Of a stretch of DNA of 64,000 bases, positions 56,461-64,000 are shown one piece after another. A program made the position numbers and the translations under genes. The notes under the pieces are model-generated. The model saw only the letters and a program-made list of their open reading frames with translations, was not told the origin of the DNA and did no database searches. The stretch is taken from assembly GCF_008801925.2 (NCBI RefSeq), contig NZ_CP062803.1:744001-808000 (forward strand). The letters run 5' to 3'. The stretch is from Cupriavidus basilensis (GTDB lineage Bacteria > Pseudomonadota > Gammaproteobacteria > Burkholderiales > Burkholderiaceae). Each line of letters begins with the position of its first letter. Position 1 is the first letter of the stretch.

Positions 56461-56649
56461 TTATTCCGGCGTGACCAGCCGGCCCGGCACGGTCTGGCGT
56501 GCCTCATCGGCCAGCATGATGGGAATGCCATCGCGGATCGGATAGGCCAGTTTGTCGACCTGGCAGATCAGTTCCTGGGCGGCGCGGTCATATTCCAGCT
56601 TGCTCTTGCACAGCGGGCAGACCAGGATTTCAAGCAGCCGGTTGTCCAT
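56461..56649 (-). CDS. Trm112 family protein
   Basis: A 62-residue protein: [51 protein letters not shown] in sequence. The C-P-x-C pair (CPLC) and later Cys resemble the small zinc-ribbon-like Trm112/YcaR fold; in other organisms Trm112 activates methyltransferases. Its start overlaps the lpxK end by 20 bases, and the lpxK-ycaR-kdsB order is conserved widely in proteobacteria. Confidence 0.92.
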   Translation of the reverse strand: MDNRLLEILVCPLCKSKLEYDRAAQELICQVDKLAYPIRDGIPIMLADEARQTVPGRLVTPE

Positions 56650-57739
56650 CTCGGGTTTCCTTGGTGTGGCCGGCGGCGGTCGCGGCGCCCGGCGCCGTGG
56701 GAGCGGCCTGGGCATGCGCGGCGACGGCGCGGCGAATTTTTTCGATCAGGCCCGCGTCGATCACGGGCGTGGTGGGGACGACCCAGATCCGCGGGTCCAG
56801 CGGGTCACTGAGGCGCTCGCATTTTACGGCATCCTTCTCGGTGATCAGGATCGCATCGGCCGCCTGCGCGACAGGATCGCCGGCGAACGGGTCTTCGGCG
56901 AAGTCGTAGTGGTCCGGCAGGGGCATGGTGTCCGGCGCGAGGCCGGCTGCGCGCAGGCTGGCAAAGAAGCGCTCGGGGTTGCCGATGCCGGCGGCAGCCA
57001 GCACCCGCTGCCCGGCAAACGCCGACAACGGCTTGGCCATGGTCGGGTCAGCCAGTTGCCAGGCATCGTCCAGCACCAGGCGCATGCCATAGACATCCGG
57101 CTGGTCCGGGCTGGGGCGGAAGTCCGGGTCGTTGATCAGGGTGGCGTCGCGACGGCGCGAGAGCGATTCGCGCAGCGGGCCGGCCGGCAGCAGCAAGCCG
57201 TTGCCGCCCATGCGCGAATCGAACATCACGATCTCGAAGTCGCGTTGCAGCTTGTAGTGCTGCAGGCCATCGTCGAGCAGCAGCACGTTGACGCCGGGAT
57301 GCGAGACCAGCATGGTCTGCGCGCACAGCGCCCGGTCGGGGAAGACCCAGACCGGCACGTCGGTGGCGCGCGCGATCAAGAGCGGCTCGTCACCCACGTC
57401 CTTGGCCTGCGAGGTGGGCTTGACCCGGCGCGGATGCTTGAGCTTGACGCCGTAGCCGCGCGAGACCACGCCCGGGCGCAGGCCGGACTCGGCCAGTGCA
57501 TGGGCCAGCGCGATCACCGCGGGGGTCTTGCCGGTGCCGCCCACGGTGACATTGCCGACCACCACCACCGGCATCGGCAGGCGCGTCGAGCTGTACCAGC
57601 CGCGCCGGTATGCCAGGCGCCGCCAGCCGCTGACCAGGCCGAACACCCACGACAGCGGCAGCATCAGCCAGGCGAACCAGCCGCGGCGTTGCCACTGGGC
57701 GGTCACGAAGTCGGCAAGGGCGTTGCGGGGAGCGGGCAT
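56630..57739 (-). CDS. lpxK: Tetraacyldisaccharide 4'-kinase
   Basis: LpxK phosphorylates the tetraacyldisaccharide precursor to form lipid IVA at the inner membrane. The ATG at 57739 gives [20 protein letters not shown] and 369 residues. An N-terminal membrane helix ([18 protein letters not shown]) is followed by the P-loop [40 protein letters not shown] and ITEKDAVKC. The C-terminus is Ala-rich with no special features. Confidence 0.95.
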   Translation of the reverse strand: MPAPRNALADFVTAQWQRRGWFAWLMLPLSWVFGLVSGWRRLAYRRGWYSSTRLPMPVVVVGNVTVGGTGKTPAVIALAHALAESGLRPGVVSRGYGVKLKHPRRVKPTSQAKDVGDEPLLIARATDVPVWVFPDRALCAQTMLVSHPGVNVLLLDDGLQHYKLQRDFEIVMFDSRMGGNGLLLPAGPLRESLSRRRDATLINDPDFRPSPDQPDVYGMRLVLDDAWQLADPTMAKPLSAFAGQRVLAAAGIGNPERFFASLRAAGLAPDTMPLPDHYDFAEDPFAGDPVAQAADAILITEKDAVKCERLSDPLDPRIWVVPTTPVIDAGLIEKIRRAVAAHAQAAPTAPGAATAAGHTKETRDGQPAA

Positions 57740-57897
57740 GGGCGTGGTAGGCAGGGCTGGGCGGTAATGCTGCGTTGAAAAGAACAGGGGTGGGGCCGGG
57801 CACGGTAGCTCGGCGCGCCGGCACGATGGCGACATTGCGTCATCGCCTCATTGCCTCATGGCGGGGGAACGCAAGCGAGCTACCCAGTCATTATGGG

Positions 57898-57923
57898 CAC
57901 CTTGCGGCGCCCGCCGCAAGGTG
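57898..57923. repeat. 12-bp-arm hairpin between exbD and lpxK
   Basis: CACCTTGCGGCG (57898-57909) and CGCCGCAAGGTG (57912-57923) are perfect complements around CC. There is no T-run on either side. In the 224-base gap inside the exbB-lpxK cluster it could slow transcription or protect RNA ends. Confidence 0.7.
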
Positions 57924-57963
57924 CGGCTCGCCGCGGGGGATTGCATCCTCCGCGCCGGGCCGC

Positions 57964-58392
57964 TCAGCGCGCCTGCGAGCTCTGCGTGGCGAAGGTCAGG
58001 CGGGGCAGGCCGGCCAGGCGGGCGGCTTCCATGACGTTGATCACGGACTGGTGCGTGGCCTGTGCGTCCGCATTGACGATCAGCACGGGCGGCTGGCCAT
58101 CGGCCGGGCCGGCTACTTCGCGCAGGCGCTGGGCCAGGCTGGTCACGTCCTGCTGGTCCATGACCTGCTTGTTGATCGAATAGACACCCTTGGCGGATAC
58201 GGATACCACGATCTCGCCGGGGCGCTGCTGCGCCTTTTCGGCGTCGGCGGTCGGCAGCTGGATCTGCAGCTCGGTATAGCGCGAGTACGTGGTCGTGATC
58301 ATCAGGAAGATCAGGATCACGAGCAGGACGTCGATCAACGGGATGAGGTTGATCTCCGGTTCTTCACGCCGCTGGCGGGATCGGAAGTGCAT
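57964..58392 (-). CDS. exbD: ExbD/TolR-type biopolymer transport protein
   Basis: A 142-residue inner-membrane protein with one N-terminal helix and a periplasmic domain. EEPEINLIPLIDVLLVILIFLMITTTY carries the essential proton-conducting Asp (D21). With ExbB it forms the motor that energises TonB or TolA. It follows exbB after six bases. Neither tonB nor tolA is in the window, so ExbD and TolR identity cannot be separated, but the linkage to lpxK is that of the ExbBD form found in many betaproteobacteria. Confidence 0.9.
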   Translation of the reverse strand: MHFRSRQRREEPEINLIPLIDVLLVILIFLMITTTYSRYTELQIQLPTADAEKAQQRPGEIVVSVSAKGVYSINKQVMDQQDVTSLAQRLREVAGPADGQPPVLIVNADAQATHQSVINVMEAARLAGLPRLTFATQSSQAR

Positions 58393-58398
58393 GGCGTA

Positions 58399-59052
58399 TC
58401 AGGCGCGGCGCTGCGGCAGGATGGCGTCCAGGAAGGCGGTGGCGCGGAATTCCAGCTCGGCCACGTAGTCGTCCACGCGCCGGCGGAAGTAGCGCCAGAA
58501 GATCAGTGCCGGAATCGCGATGATCAGGCCGAAGGCGGTGTTATAGAGCGCCACCGAGATGCCATGTGCCAGCTGCTCGGGGCTGGCGCCGGCGCCACCC
58601 TGGCTGCCGAAGATCTCGATCATGCCGATCACGGTGCCCAGCAGGCCCATCAGCGGCGCCACCGAGGCGATCGTGCCGAGTGCGTTCAGGTAGCGCTCCA
58701 GCTCGTGCGCCACGGCGCGCCCGGCTTCCTCGACCACTTCCTTGGCGGCATCGCGGGAGGTATGGGGCTGCAGCACCACATGGCGCAGGCCAGCGGCCAG
58801 CACGCGGCCCAGCGGGGAGTTCTGCTCCAGCGTGTTGACCACCTCCGGCGTGGCGCGGCGCTGGTGCGCCACCGACAGGGCTTCGTCGTACAGCTTGGGC
58901 GGCAGCACCTTGCTGCGCTTCAGGCTGAGGAAACGCTCGACAATCAGCGCCAGGGCGATGACCGAGGCGAGCAACAAGGGCCAGATCGGCCAGCCGGCAG
59001 CTTGAATGATGGAAAACACGTGGAACCCCGAGTCAACGGCTTGTGTGCTCAT
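58399..59052 (-). CDS. exbB: ExbB/TolQ/MotA-type proton channel protein
   Basis: A 217-residue inner-membrane protein with three helices: IIQAAGWPIWPLLLASVIALALIVERF, IASVAPLMGLLGTVIGMIEIF (the family signature with the channel-lining Thr) and ALYNTAFGLIIAIPALIFWRYFRRRV. It partners ExbD. The ATG at 59052 has only a weak Shine-Dalgarno sequence. It is the first gene of the cluster exbB-exbD-lpxK-trm112-kdsB. Upstream, TGTTCGAAAA is repeated twice in tandem. Confidence 0.92.
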   Translation of the reverse strand: MSTQAVDSGFHVFSIIQAAGWPIWPLLLASVIALALIVERFLSLKRSKVLPPKLYDEALSVAHQRRATPEVVNTLEQNSPLGRVLAAGLRHVVLQPHTSRDAAKEVVEEAGRAVAHELERYLNALGTIASVAPLMGLLGTVIGMIEIFGSQGGAGASPEQLAHGISVALYNTAFGLIIAIPALIFWRYFRRRVDDYVAELEFRATAFLDAILPQRRA

Positions 59053-59084
59053 GCCAGGCGCCGCGGCCGTGCGCGCGCTGGCTA

Positions 59085-59104
59085 TGTTCGAAAATGTTCG
59101 AAAA
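59085..59104. promoter_or_regulatory. Tandem 10-bp repeat upstream of exbB
   Basis: TGTTCGAAAA occurs twice head to tail (59085-59094 and 59095-59104), 33 bases before the exbB start. Each copy holds the palindrome TTCGAA, and the two lie exactly one helical turn apart, as expected for a cooperatively bound operator. Confidence 0.5.
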
Positions 59105-59212
59105 AATCAGGCGCCACTCTAACCCGCAGCACCGGGCGGGGCAAGACGCAGCGTCACGGTGTGTCTGCCGCGCATCGTGCGCGCAAGCCGCCGGAGGCGG
59201 CGACTGGCGGGA

Positions 59213-59945
59213 TGTCCACATGGAACAGGGACAGTGCTGTGGATGAATTGTGGACAGAGGGCTGACAAGGCGGTCAAGTCACTGATTGATAAGGAAAAAT
59301 TGTGATTCGCTTAAAAAATGGGCAGGCGGCGGGTGACGCGGACATCCTCCGGGGAGGCGCGAAACGCCCAAAACCGGAGTCCGGTCTATCCACATTAAAA
59401 CAGGACAGTGCTGTGGACCGTTTGTGGACAGACGCCTGAAAAGAAAGCTAAGTCATTGATTGGAAAGGCAGGTATACGTGGTGCCTAAATAATATGCAGG
59501 GCACGCCAGATGGGCTTCGCGGGGGCCTCCGACGCCTCGTGAATGAAAAAATCCCGCCATGTCTCCCCCTTTCCACATTCCGCCGGGACAGTCTTGTGGA
59601 CGGGTTGTGGAAAACTATCTGAGAAGCCACTTAAGTCATTGATTGAAAAGCGCTTCACACATGCTGATTAAAAAATGGGCAACGGCCATTTGCACGGTGT
59701 TTTCCAGTCTCCGTGCTCATGCACAGGACATGGCCACGCCATGTCGCGGTTAGGAGGCCTTGCGATCTCTTTTGGCCGCCGGATGGGCATTTCCGGCGGG
59801 CAGGAAATAGTTTTCCACAGAAAACGCGTTCTACCCAAGGTTGTCCAGAGTTCCTGTGGATAACTTTGTGAACAAGCCGGGGGCGCAGCCGGTAAGTGTT
59901 TGACGCATAAGGGGTTTGCTTACATTGCCTAAAAAATAAGACAGC
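59213..59945. repeat. Degenerate four-unit array with DnaA-box-like sequences
   Basis: Four related units fill most of the 1-kb gap between exbB and xseA. Each has a TCCACA or GTCCACA word, then a pair of TGTGGA words, then AAGTCATTGATTG or a variant, then an A-rich TTAAAAAATGGGCA-like end. TGTGGA-type words start at 59238, 59249, 59412, 59423, 59595, 59606 and 59855; TCCACA-type words lie at 59215, 59389, 59571 and 59814. AAGTCA-like words start at 59276, 59450, 59633 and 59894, so the spacing is 174, 183 and 261 bases. No open frame looks protein-coding. Confidence 0.8.
59855..59863. promoter_or_regulatory. Perfect DnaA box
   Basis: TGTGGATAA (complement TTATCCACA) matches the DnaA-box consensus exactly. 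It is the best of the boxes in the surrounding array. Near-matches with one difference include TGTGGATGA (59238-59246) and CTATCCACA (59386-59394). Confidence 0.6.
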
Positions 59946-60083
59946 CGAAAGCGCATAAGAATCAAAGGCTTGTGTCAAGTCATGCGGCTTTGCGGGGTTA
60001 TTGCCTCCCCCACCCCAAGAGACTTGACAGACCAGTTATGCTGTGGACATGTCAATTCCACGCCGCTTGCCCGGCTGTGCGCC

Positions 60084-61469
60084 ATGTCAGACCCGCTGAA
60101 CTTTTCGCGTGAAACCCAGCCTATGGCCCCTCCCGGGGCGCGTGAGGCGATTCCCGTCGGAGAGCTGAACCACGCGATCGCCCAGGTACTGGAACGTAGT
60201 TTCCCGCTGACCTGGGTCCGGGGCGAAATCTCAAATTTCACACGCGCCGCCAGCGGCCACTGGTATTTCTCGCTCAAGGACGCGCGCGCCCAGATCCGCT
60301 GCGTGATGTTCCGCGGGCGCAACCAGCATGTCGACTTCACGCCGCGCGAGGGCGAGGCGGTCGAGGTGCGGGCGCTCGTATCCATGTATGAGGCGCGCGG
60401 CGAGCTGCAGCTCGGCGTAGAGGGCATGCGTCGCGCCGGCCTTGGCAATCTGTACGAGGCATTCCTGCGCCTGAAGGAAAAGCTCTCGCAGGCCGGGCTG
60501 TTCGCGCCCGAGCGCAAGCGGCCGCTGCCGTTCCACGCCCGCAGCATTGGCGTGATCACCTCGCTGCAGGCGGCGGCCCTGCGCGACGTGATCAGCACGC
60601 TGCGCCGGCGTGCCCCGCATGTGCCCGTCGTGGTTTACCCGGTGCCGGTACAGGGCGCCGGCGCCGCGGCGAAGATCGCCGCCATGATCGACACCGCCAG
60701 CGAGCGCAACGAATGCGATGTGTTGATCCTGTGCCGCGGCGGCGGCAGCATCGAGGACTTGTGGTCGTTCAATGAGGAGAGCGTGGCGCAGGCCATTGCG
60801 CGCTGCGCTGTGCCGGTGGTCTCCGGCGTGGGCCACGAGACCGATTTCACCATCGCCGACTTCGTCGCCGACGTGCGCGCGCCCACGCCCACCGGCGCCG
60901 CCGAGCTGGTCAGCCCGGACCGCAGCCATATGCTGCTGCAAGCCAGCCGCGCGCGCGACGCGCTGGCCCAGTGCATGCAGCGCCAGCTCGACCGCCGCGC
61001 CCAGAACCTTGACTGGCTGGCCCGCCGCCTGCGCAGCCCGCAAGCGCAGCTGCAGGAGCGCCGCCTGCAGGTCGACAACCTCATGCGTCACCTGCGCTCT
61101 GCGCTGCGCGATACCGTGGCCGCCCAGCGGCACCGCCAGCAGGTGCTGGCCATGCGCTGGGCTGCCGGCCGCCCCGACCTGGCCCTCGCCCAGGCCGAGC
61201 TGCGCCGCACCGCGCTGCGCCTGCGCGACGCCACGCAGCGTCAGGTCGAGCGCGCCGGCCAGCGCTGGCAGCGTGCCGCCGGCACGCTCGAGGTGCTGGC
61301 GCCGCAGCGCACCCTGGAGCGCGGCTATGCTGTGCTGCTGGACCAGCGCGGACGTGCCTTGCGCTCACCGTCGGAGCTGCGCGCGGGCACCGTGATCGAA
61401 GTCCATCTGGCCGAAGGCGTGGCCGATGCCAGCCTCGCCAGCGTTCAGCCCCGGCTGGTGGAACGCTAA
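60084..61469 (+). CDS. xseA: Exodeoxyribonuclease VII large subunit
   Basis: XseA with XseB degrades single-stranded DNA to oligonucleotides. The ATG at 60084 ([10 protein letters not shown]) gives 461 residues; an ATG at 60123 is a possible alternative. The OB-fold N-terminal domain has [36 protein letters not shown], and the catalytic domain has [40 protein letters not shown] and [30 protein letters not shown] long helical region follows, ending [14 protein letters not shown] further TGTGGACAT word (60042-60050) lies just before the start. xseB is not in the window. Confidence 0.96.
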   Translation: MSDPLNFSRETQPMAPPGAREAIPVGELNHAIAQVLERSFPLTWVRGEISNFTRAASGHWYFSLKDARAQIRCVMFRGRNQHVDFTPREGEAVEVRALVSMYEARGELQLGVEGMRRAGLGNLYEAFLRLKEKLSQAGLFAPERKRPLPFHARSIGVITSLQAAALRDVISTLRRRAPHVPVVVYPVPVQGAGAAAKIAAMIDTASERNECDVLILCRGGGSIEDLWSFNEESVAQAIARCAVPVVSGVGHETDFTIADFVADVRAPTPTGAAELVSPDRSHMLLQASRARDALAQCMQRQLDRRAQNLDWLARRLRSPQAQLQERRLQVDNLMRHLRSALRDTVAAQRHRQQVLAMRWAAGRPDLALAQAELRRTALRLRDATQRQVERAGQRWQRAAGTLEVLAPQRTLERGYAVLLDQRGRALRSPSELRAGTVIEVHLAEGVADASLASVQPRLVER

Positions 61470-61509
61470 GCCCGGCGCGCGTCGGCGGGGCGCCGACAGC
61501 GCTTGCATA

Positions 61510-61531
61510 TCGATCAAACTAATATGATCGA
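61510..61531. promoter_or_regulatory. 22-bp inverted repeat upstream of sodB
   Basis: TCGATCA (61510-61516) and TGATCGA (61525-61531) are perfect complements around eight AT-rich bases. The element ends 20 bases before the predicted -35 box of sodB, so an activator or a redox/iron regulator could bind here. Confidence 0.5.
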
Positions 61532-61551
61532 AGGGGCTTTGTTTGCCGCGT

Positions 61552-61580
61552 TTGCGCGGGTATGGCAAGTCCCCTACAAT
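61552..61580 (+). promoter_or_regulatory. Sigma-70-type promoter of sodB
   Basis: TTGCGC (61552-61557) and TACAAT (61575-61580) are separated by 17 bases, the best spacing for a housekeeping promoter. The sodB ATG is 42 bases further on, with AAAGAGACAG as leader. Confidence 0.6.
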
Positions 61581-61622
61581 CGACAATTCCTGATCTTCAA
61601 CCCCACAGAAAGAGACAGAACA

Positions 61623-62204
61623 ATGGAACATACTCTCCCCCCGCTGCCTTACGCTCATGATGCGCTCGCTCCGCACATCTCCAAGGAGACCCTGGAGTTC
61701 CACCACGACAAGCACCACCAGACCTACGTCACCAACCTGAACAACCTGATCAAGGGCACCGAGTTCGAGAACTCGACGCTCGAAGAGATCGTCAAGAAGT
61801 CCTCCGGCGGCATCTTCAACAACGCCGCCCAGGTGTGGAACCACACCTTCTACTGGGACTCGCTCAAGCCCAACGGCGGCGGCCAACCGACCGGCGCGCT
61901 GGCTGATGCCATCAACGCCAAGTTCGGCTCCTTCGACAAGTTCAAGGAAGAATTCACCAAGACCGCAGTCGGCACCTTCGGTTCGGGCTGGGCCTGGCTG
62001 GTGAAGAAGGCCGACGGCTCGCTGGACCTGGTCTCGACCTCCAACGCCGCTACCCCGCTGACCACCGACGCCAAGCCGCTGCTGACCTGCGACGTGTGGG
62101 AACACGCTTACTACATCGACTACCGCAATGCCCGCCCGAAGTATGTCGAGGCATTCTGGAACGTCGTGAACTGGGACTTCGCCAGCAAGAACTTCGCTGG
62201 TTGA
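61623..62204 (+). CDS. sodB: Superoxide dismutase, iron type
   Basis: SodB turns superoxide into oxygen and hydrogen peroxide in the cytosol. The ATG at 61623 gives [36 protein letters not shown] and 193 residues; H27 in FHHDKHH is the first metal ligand, and the [11 protein letters not shown] signature holds the Asp and His ligands. The [11 protein letters not shown] segment supplies the second His. GSGWAWLV and the short length favour the Fe form, but Mn use cannot be excluded. A strong terminator follows. Confidence 0.96.
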   Translation: MEHTLPPLPYAHDALAPHISKETLEFHHDKHHQTYVTNLNNLIKGTEFENSTLEEIVKKSSGGIFNNAAQVWNHTFYWDSLKPNGGGQPTGALADAINAKFGSFDKFKEEFTKTAVGTFGSGWAWLVKKADGSLDLVSTSNAATPLTTDAKPLLTCDVWEHAYYIDYRNARPKYVEAFWNVVNWDFASKNFAG

Positions 62205-62235
62205 TTTAGCGGTTGCCGCTGCACAAGACGTTGAG

Positions 62236-62269
62236 AAAAAGCCCCTGGGATTCAGGGGCTTTTTTTTTG
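62236..62269 (+). terminator. Rho-independent terminator after sodB
   Basis: AAAAAGCCCCTG, loop GGATT, CAGGGGC followed by nine or more T residues. It is a textbook terminator. Confidence 0.95.
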
Positions 62270-62409
62270 TCTTGATGGCGGACCTGCGTCAGCGTTGGTG
62301 GCGCGACCCACGCCGGTGACCGGGGCAGCCGCTCGAAACAATACGTTCTGGTGTCTCCGAGCCTACTTAAAGATGCATGGAACGATGCACTCCCCGAACG
62401 GTTGGAAGA

Positions 62410-63447
62410 TCACGAATTGTCCTGTGCCCAGCGCTCCACCAGCTCGGCCGGGATGGCCTGGAACACTTCATCGAAGCGTTTGCCGGTCAGCCGCTCGGCT
62501 TGCCTGAGCAGTAGCGCTACGGGGCTGCTGGGTTCATGTAGTTCGAACCATTGACGCGCGGAGCGGATGTCGGCGAGGGCACCATCGCGGTCCCGCGGCA
62601 TGTCGGTGGCTGCATGCTCGGTGGTCGCTCCAGGGGAAAGACCACCTGCGGCACCGTCGCCTGCCGGGGCCGCGACGCTCAGATCGGGCCGCGGCGCGGC
62701 GGCGGCAGCGACATTGCCCGTCATCGTGCCGAGTAGCTTGAGCAGCGGGCTCAGGTCGGGGCGGTCGTCCTGGAGGTTGGCTTTTGCCCAGTCGTCGATG
62801 GCAGCGGCATATCCCGCGGCTTCGTCCAATGCGAGGAGGGCGGGGCTGTGCTGCTGGCGCAAATCCTGCAATTGCAGGCGCACCGATTCCGGCGGCGGGG
62901 CGTCCACGGGCCGTGGCACACCGAGCGAACGCTCGACGTCCCGGACCTGCAGCCGAAGCGCGGCATTGCCCGTGATCGTCAACGCCCGCGCGTCCCGCAT
63001 CAGCCCGTCCGGGTCGGCCAGTGCGGCCAGTGCGTTGGCGCGCATGGCAGGATCGGCTTCGCCATCGACCATCAATTGCGGATGGATCGCATCCGGCCAT
63101 TTCGTCAGCAGTTGCGCCAGCGCCGCGAGGCCGTCTCTCAGCCCGGCCGTCTGGGCTAGCCGAGTACGGCACCGCAGCTGCAGCACCAAAATGCGGATGT
63201 CGCGCGTTCGCAAGAGCAGGCGCTGGCAGTCGCGCTCCAGCTCGGCCCAGTTGCAGGCTTCCGGCTCACTGACGAAGTCGCCGTACTGTGCGTCCGCCTT
63301 CGGAGCGGCCTTGGCCAGAAGCACGACGAATTCAGGGTCGTACTCCAGGTCATCGCCGCATGGCCTGTCGGGAGAGACCGGTTCCAGCAGCTCCGGGAAG
63401 GGAAATTCAGGTCTTGGCGCCGGTACGGACTTGGTTTTGGCTTTCAT
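62410..63447 (-). CDS. tssA: Type VI secretion system protein TssA
   Basis: TssA organises the baseplate and sheath/tube polymerisation of the type VI secretion machine. The ATG at 63447 gives MKAKTKSVPAPRPEFPFPELLEPVSPDRPCGDDLEYDPEF and 345 residues. The N-terminal ImpA domain is clear: ISPDRPCGDDL-like start, NWAELERDCQRLLLRTRDIRILVLQL and GLAALAQLLTKWPDAIHPQL. The C-terminal SARQWFELHEPSSPVALLLRQAERLTGKRFDEVFQAI is the typical end. It starts two bases after the tssG stop and is the last gene of the cluster on this side, facing sodB. Confidence 0.93.
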   Translation of the reverse strand: MKAKTKSVPAPRPEFPFPELLEPVSPDRPCGDDLEYDPEFVVLLAKAAPKADAQYGDFVSEPEACNWAELERDCQRLLLRTRDIRILVLQLRCRTRLAQTAGLRDGLAALAQLLTKWPDAIHPQLMVDGEADPAMRANALAALADPDGLMRDARALTITGNAALRLQVRDVERSLGVPRPVDAPPPESVRLQLQDLRQQHSPALLALDEAAGYAAAIDDWAKANLQDDRPDLSPLLKLLGTMTGNVAAAAAPRPDLSVAAPAGDGAAGGLSPGATTEHAATDMPRDRDGALADIRSARQWFELHEPSSPVALLLRQAERLTGKRFDEVFQAIPAELVERWAQDNS

Positions 63448-63449
63448 GG

Positions 63450-64000
63450 TCAATGTGTCGCGTAGTGTTCGGGCTCGAACACCATGCCGGTGATGGCGCG
63501 GCTGCGATCCGGTTCGCCCAGCCACGTAGACCAGCCCAGGCGTTCCTGCGAGCCCAGGATGGCGGGTGGCGCCGAGTCAGGGATCACCTGCAGCTCGGCT
63601 TCCCAAACGAATTCATGGCCCACGAAGGCGCGCACCCATTCAATGAGCGTTGGAAGGTCCCGGCCGTTGGGCGTAAAGTTCAGGTACTGCTGCAGCCCGA
63701 GCGGACCGATCACCAGCCGGAACTTGTGTTGCCGGTCCGGTACCATCTCGCCAAGCATGGCGCCTTGTCCCATGACGCTGGGGGCGCCCGGATGCCCCAG
63801 GCGGCTGTGTTCGGCCGGATCGATGGCGATCCAGTGCAGCACATATTCCTCCAGCCTGACGGATACCCCGAAGAAGTGCGAGAGCGTGGCCGCAATGCCA
63901 TCGGGATTGCGTGCTTCGCGCACCTGGTGCGCACCGGCGGCGAGCCGCGCGTGCGGGGGCAGGGGACTGCGCGCGATCTCTTCGGCTTCGTTGCCCGTCA
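63450..64000 (-). CDS. tssG: Type VI secretion baseplate subunit TssG, partial (5' end outside window)
   Basis: The reading frame is open from base 64000 down to the TGA at 63450-63452 and covers about 183 C-terminal residues. VREARNPDGIAATLSHFFGVSVRLEEYVLHWIAI, GAMLGEMVPDRQHKFRLVIGPLGLQQYLNFTPNGRDL and GSQERLGWSTWLGEP are characteristic of TssG (ImpH/VasB), which forms the baseplate wedge with TssF and TssE. The rest of the T6SS cluster should continue beyond the right edge. Confidence 0.93.
   Translation of the reverse strand, partial: TGNEAEEIARSPLPPHARLAAGAHQVREARNPDGIAATLSHFFGVSVRLEEYVLHWIAIDPAEHSRLGHPGAPSVMGQGAMLGEMVPDRQHKFRLVIGPLGLQQYLNFTPNGRDLPTLIEWVRAFVGHEFVWEAELQVIPDSAPPAILGSQERLGWSTWLGEPDRSRAITGMVFEPEHYATH

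Noticed and set aside
59213..59945. Calling the DnaA-box-like array the chromosomal origin
   Set aside because: No dnaA, dnaN, gyrB, rpmH, parA or repA is nearby and only one box is perfect; origin-like activity is only one of several options.
59213..59945. CRISPR array
   Set aside because: Units are 174 to 261 bases long and degenerate, not short identical repeats with unique spacers; no cas genes are present.

Overview
The window is about 64 kb of high-GC chromosomal DNA from a betaproteobacterium of the Burkholderiaceae. Gene content and order (pgk-pyk-fba-purC-purE-purK-sua5; exbB-exbD-lpxK-trm112-kdsB-adk-xseA) look most like Cupriavidus/Ralstonia; the genus is inferred from recognised gene order, not from a search. 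No tRNA, rRNA, CRISPR array, transposase or prophage was seen. Long antisense ORFs are GC-driven shadows and were left out.

Left part (1-7374, + strand): lower glycolysis (pgk end, pyk, class II aldolase), de novo purine genes purC, purE and purK, and a Sua5-type tRNA t6A enzyme. 7375-7841 holds a cluster of inverted repeats. 7842-13199 (- strand): dacB, then an apparent operon of FAD monooxygenase, periplasmic binding protein, DUF3237 protein and MarR regulator, with a palindrome at its head. 13543-18587: glycine-zipper lipoprotein, a PACE efflux protein divergent from a LysR regulator, and a TctC binding protein divergent from a TctD/TctE two-component pair. 18638-30410: an RND exporter operon mdtA-mdtB-mdtC-nodT (- strand) divergent from an OmpR/EnvZ-like pair. 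30622-33975: GYD protein, plsY, a four-unit repeat array, ybaK, xerD, ogt.

Middle (34224-43595, + strand): a coherent sugar operon with a ROK repressor, an ABC importer (ATPase, permease, binding protein), glucose-6-phosphate dehydrogenase, phosphoglucose isomerase and a PfkB sugar kinase. The set could import a hexose (fructose is the best guess), phosphorylate and isomerise it and feed it to the Entner-Doudoroff or pentose phosphate route. A 19-bp palindrome of ROK-operator type lies ahead of it.

Right part: a second orphan TctC-type protein, a chalcone-isomerase-like protein, an AEC transporter, queG divergent from tsaE-amiC, a YfeH-type transporter divergent from a LysR gene, a methyltransferase divergent from an XRE/MmyB-type regulator, and a short-chain dehydrogenase. 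Then comes the envelope/nucleotide cluster exbB-exbD-lpxK-trm112-kdsB-adk (- strand). A 1-kb gene-free stretch (59053-60083) follows, with a degenerate four-unit array of DnaA-box-like sequences; this is the most unusual non-coding signal. xseA and sodB follow. The window ends in the tail of a type VI secretion cluster (tssG, tssA).
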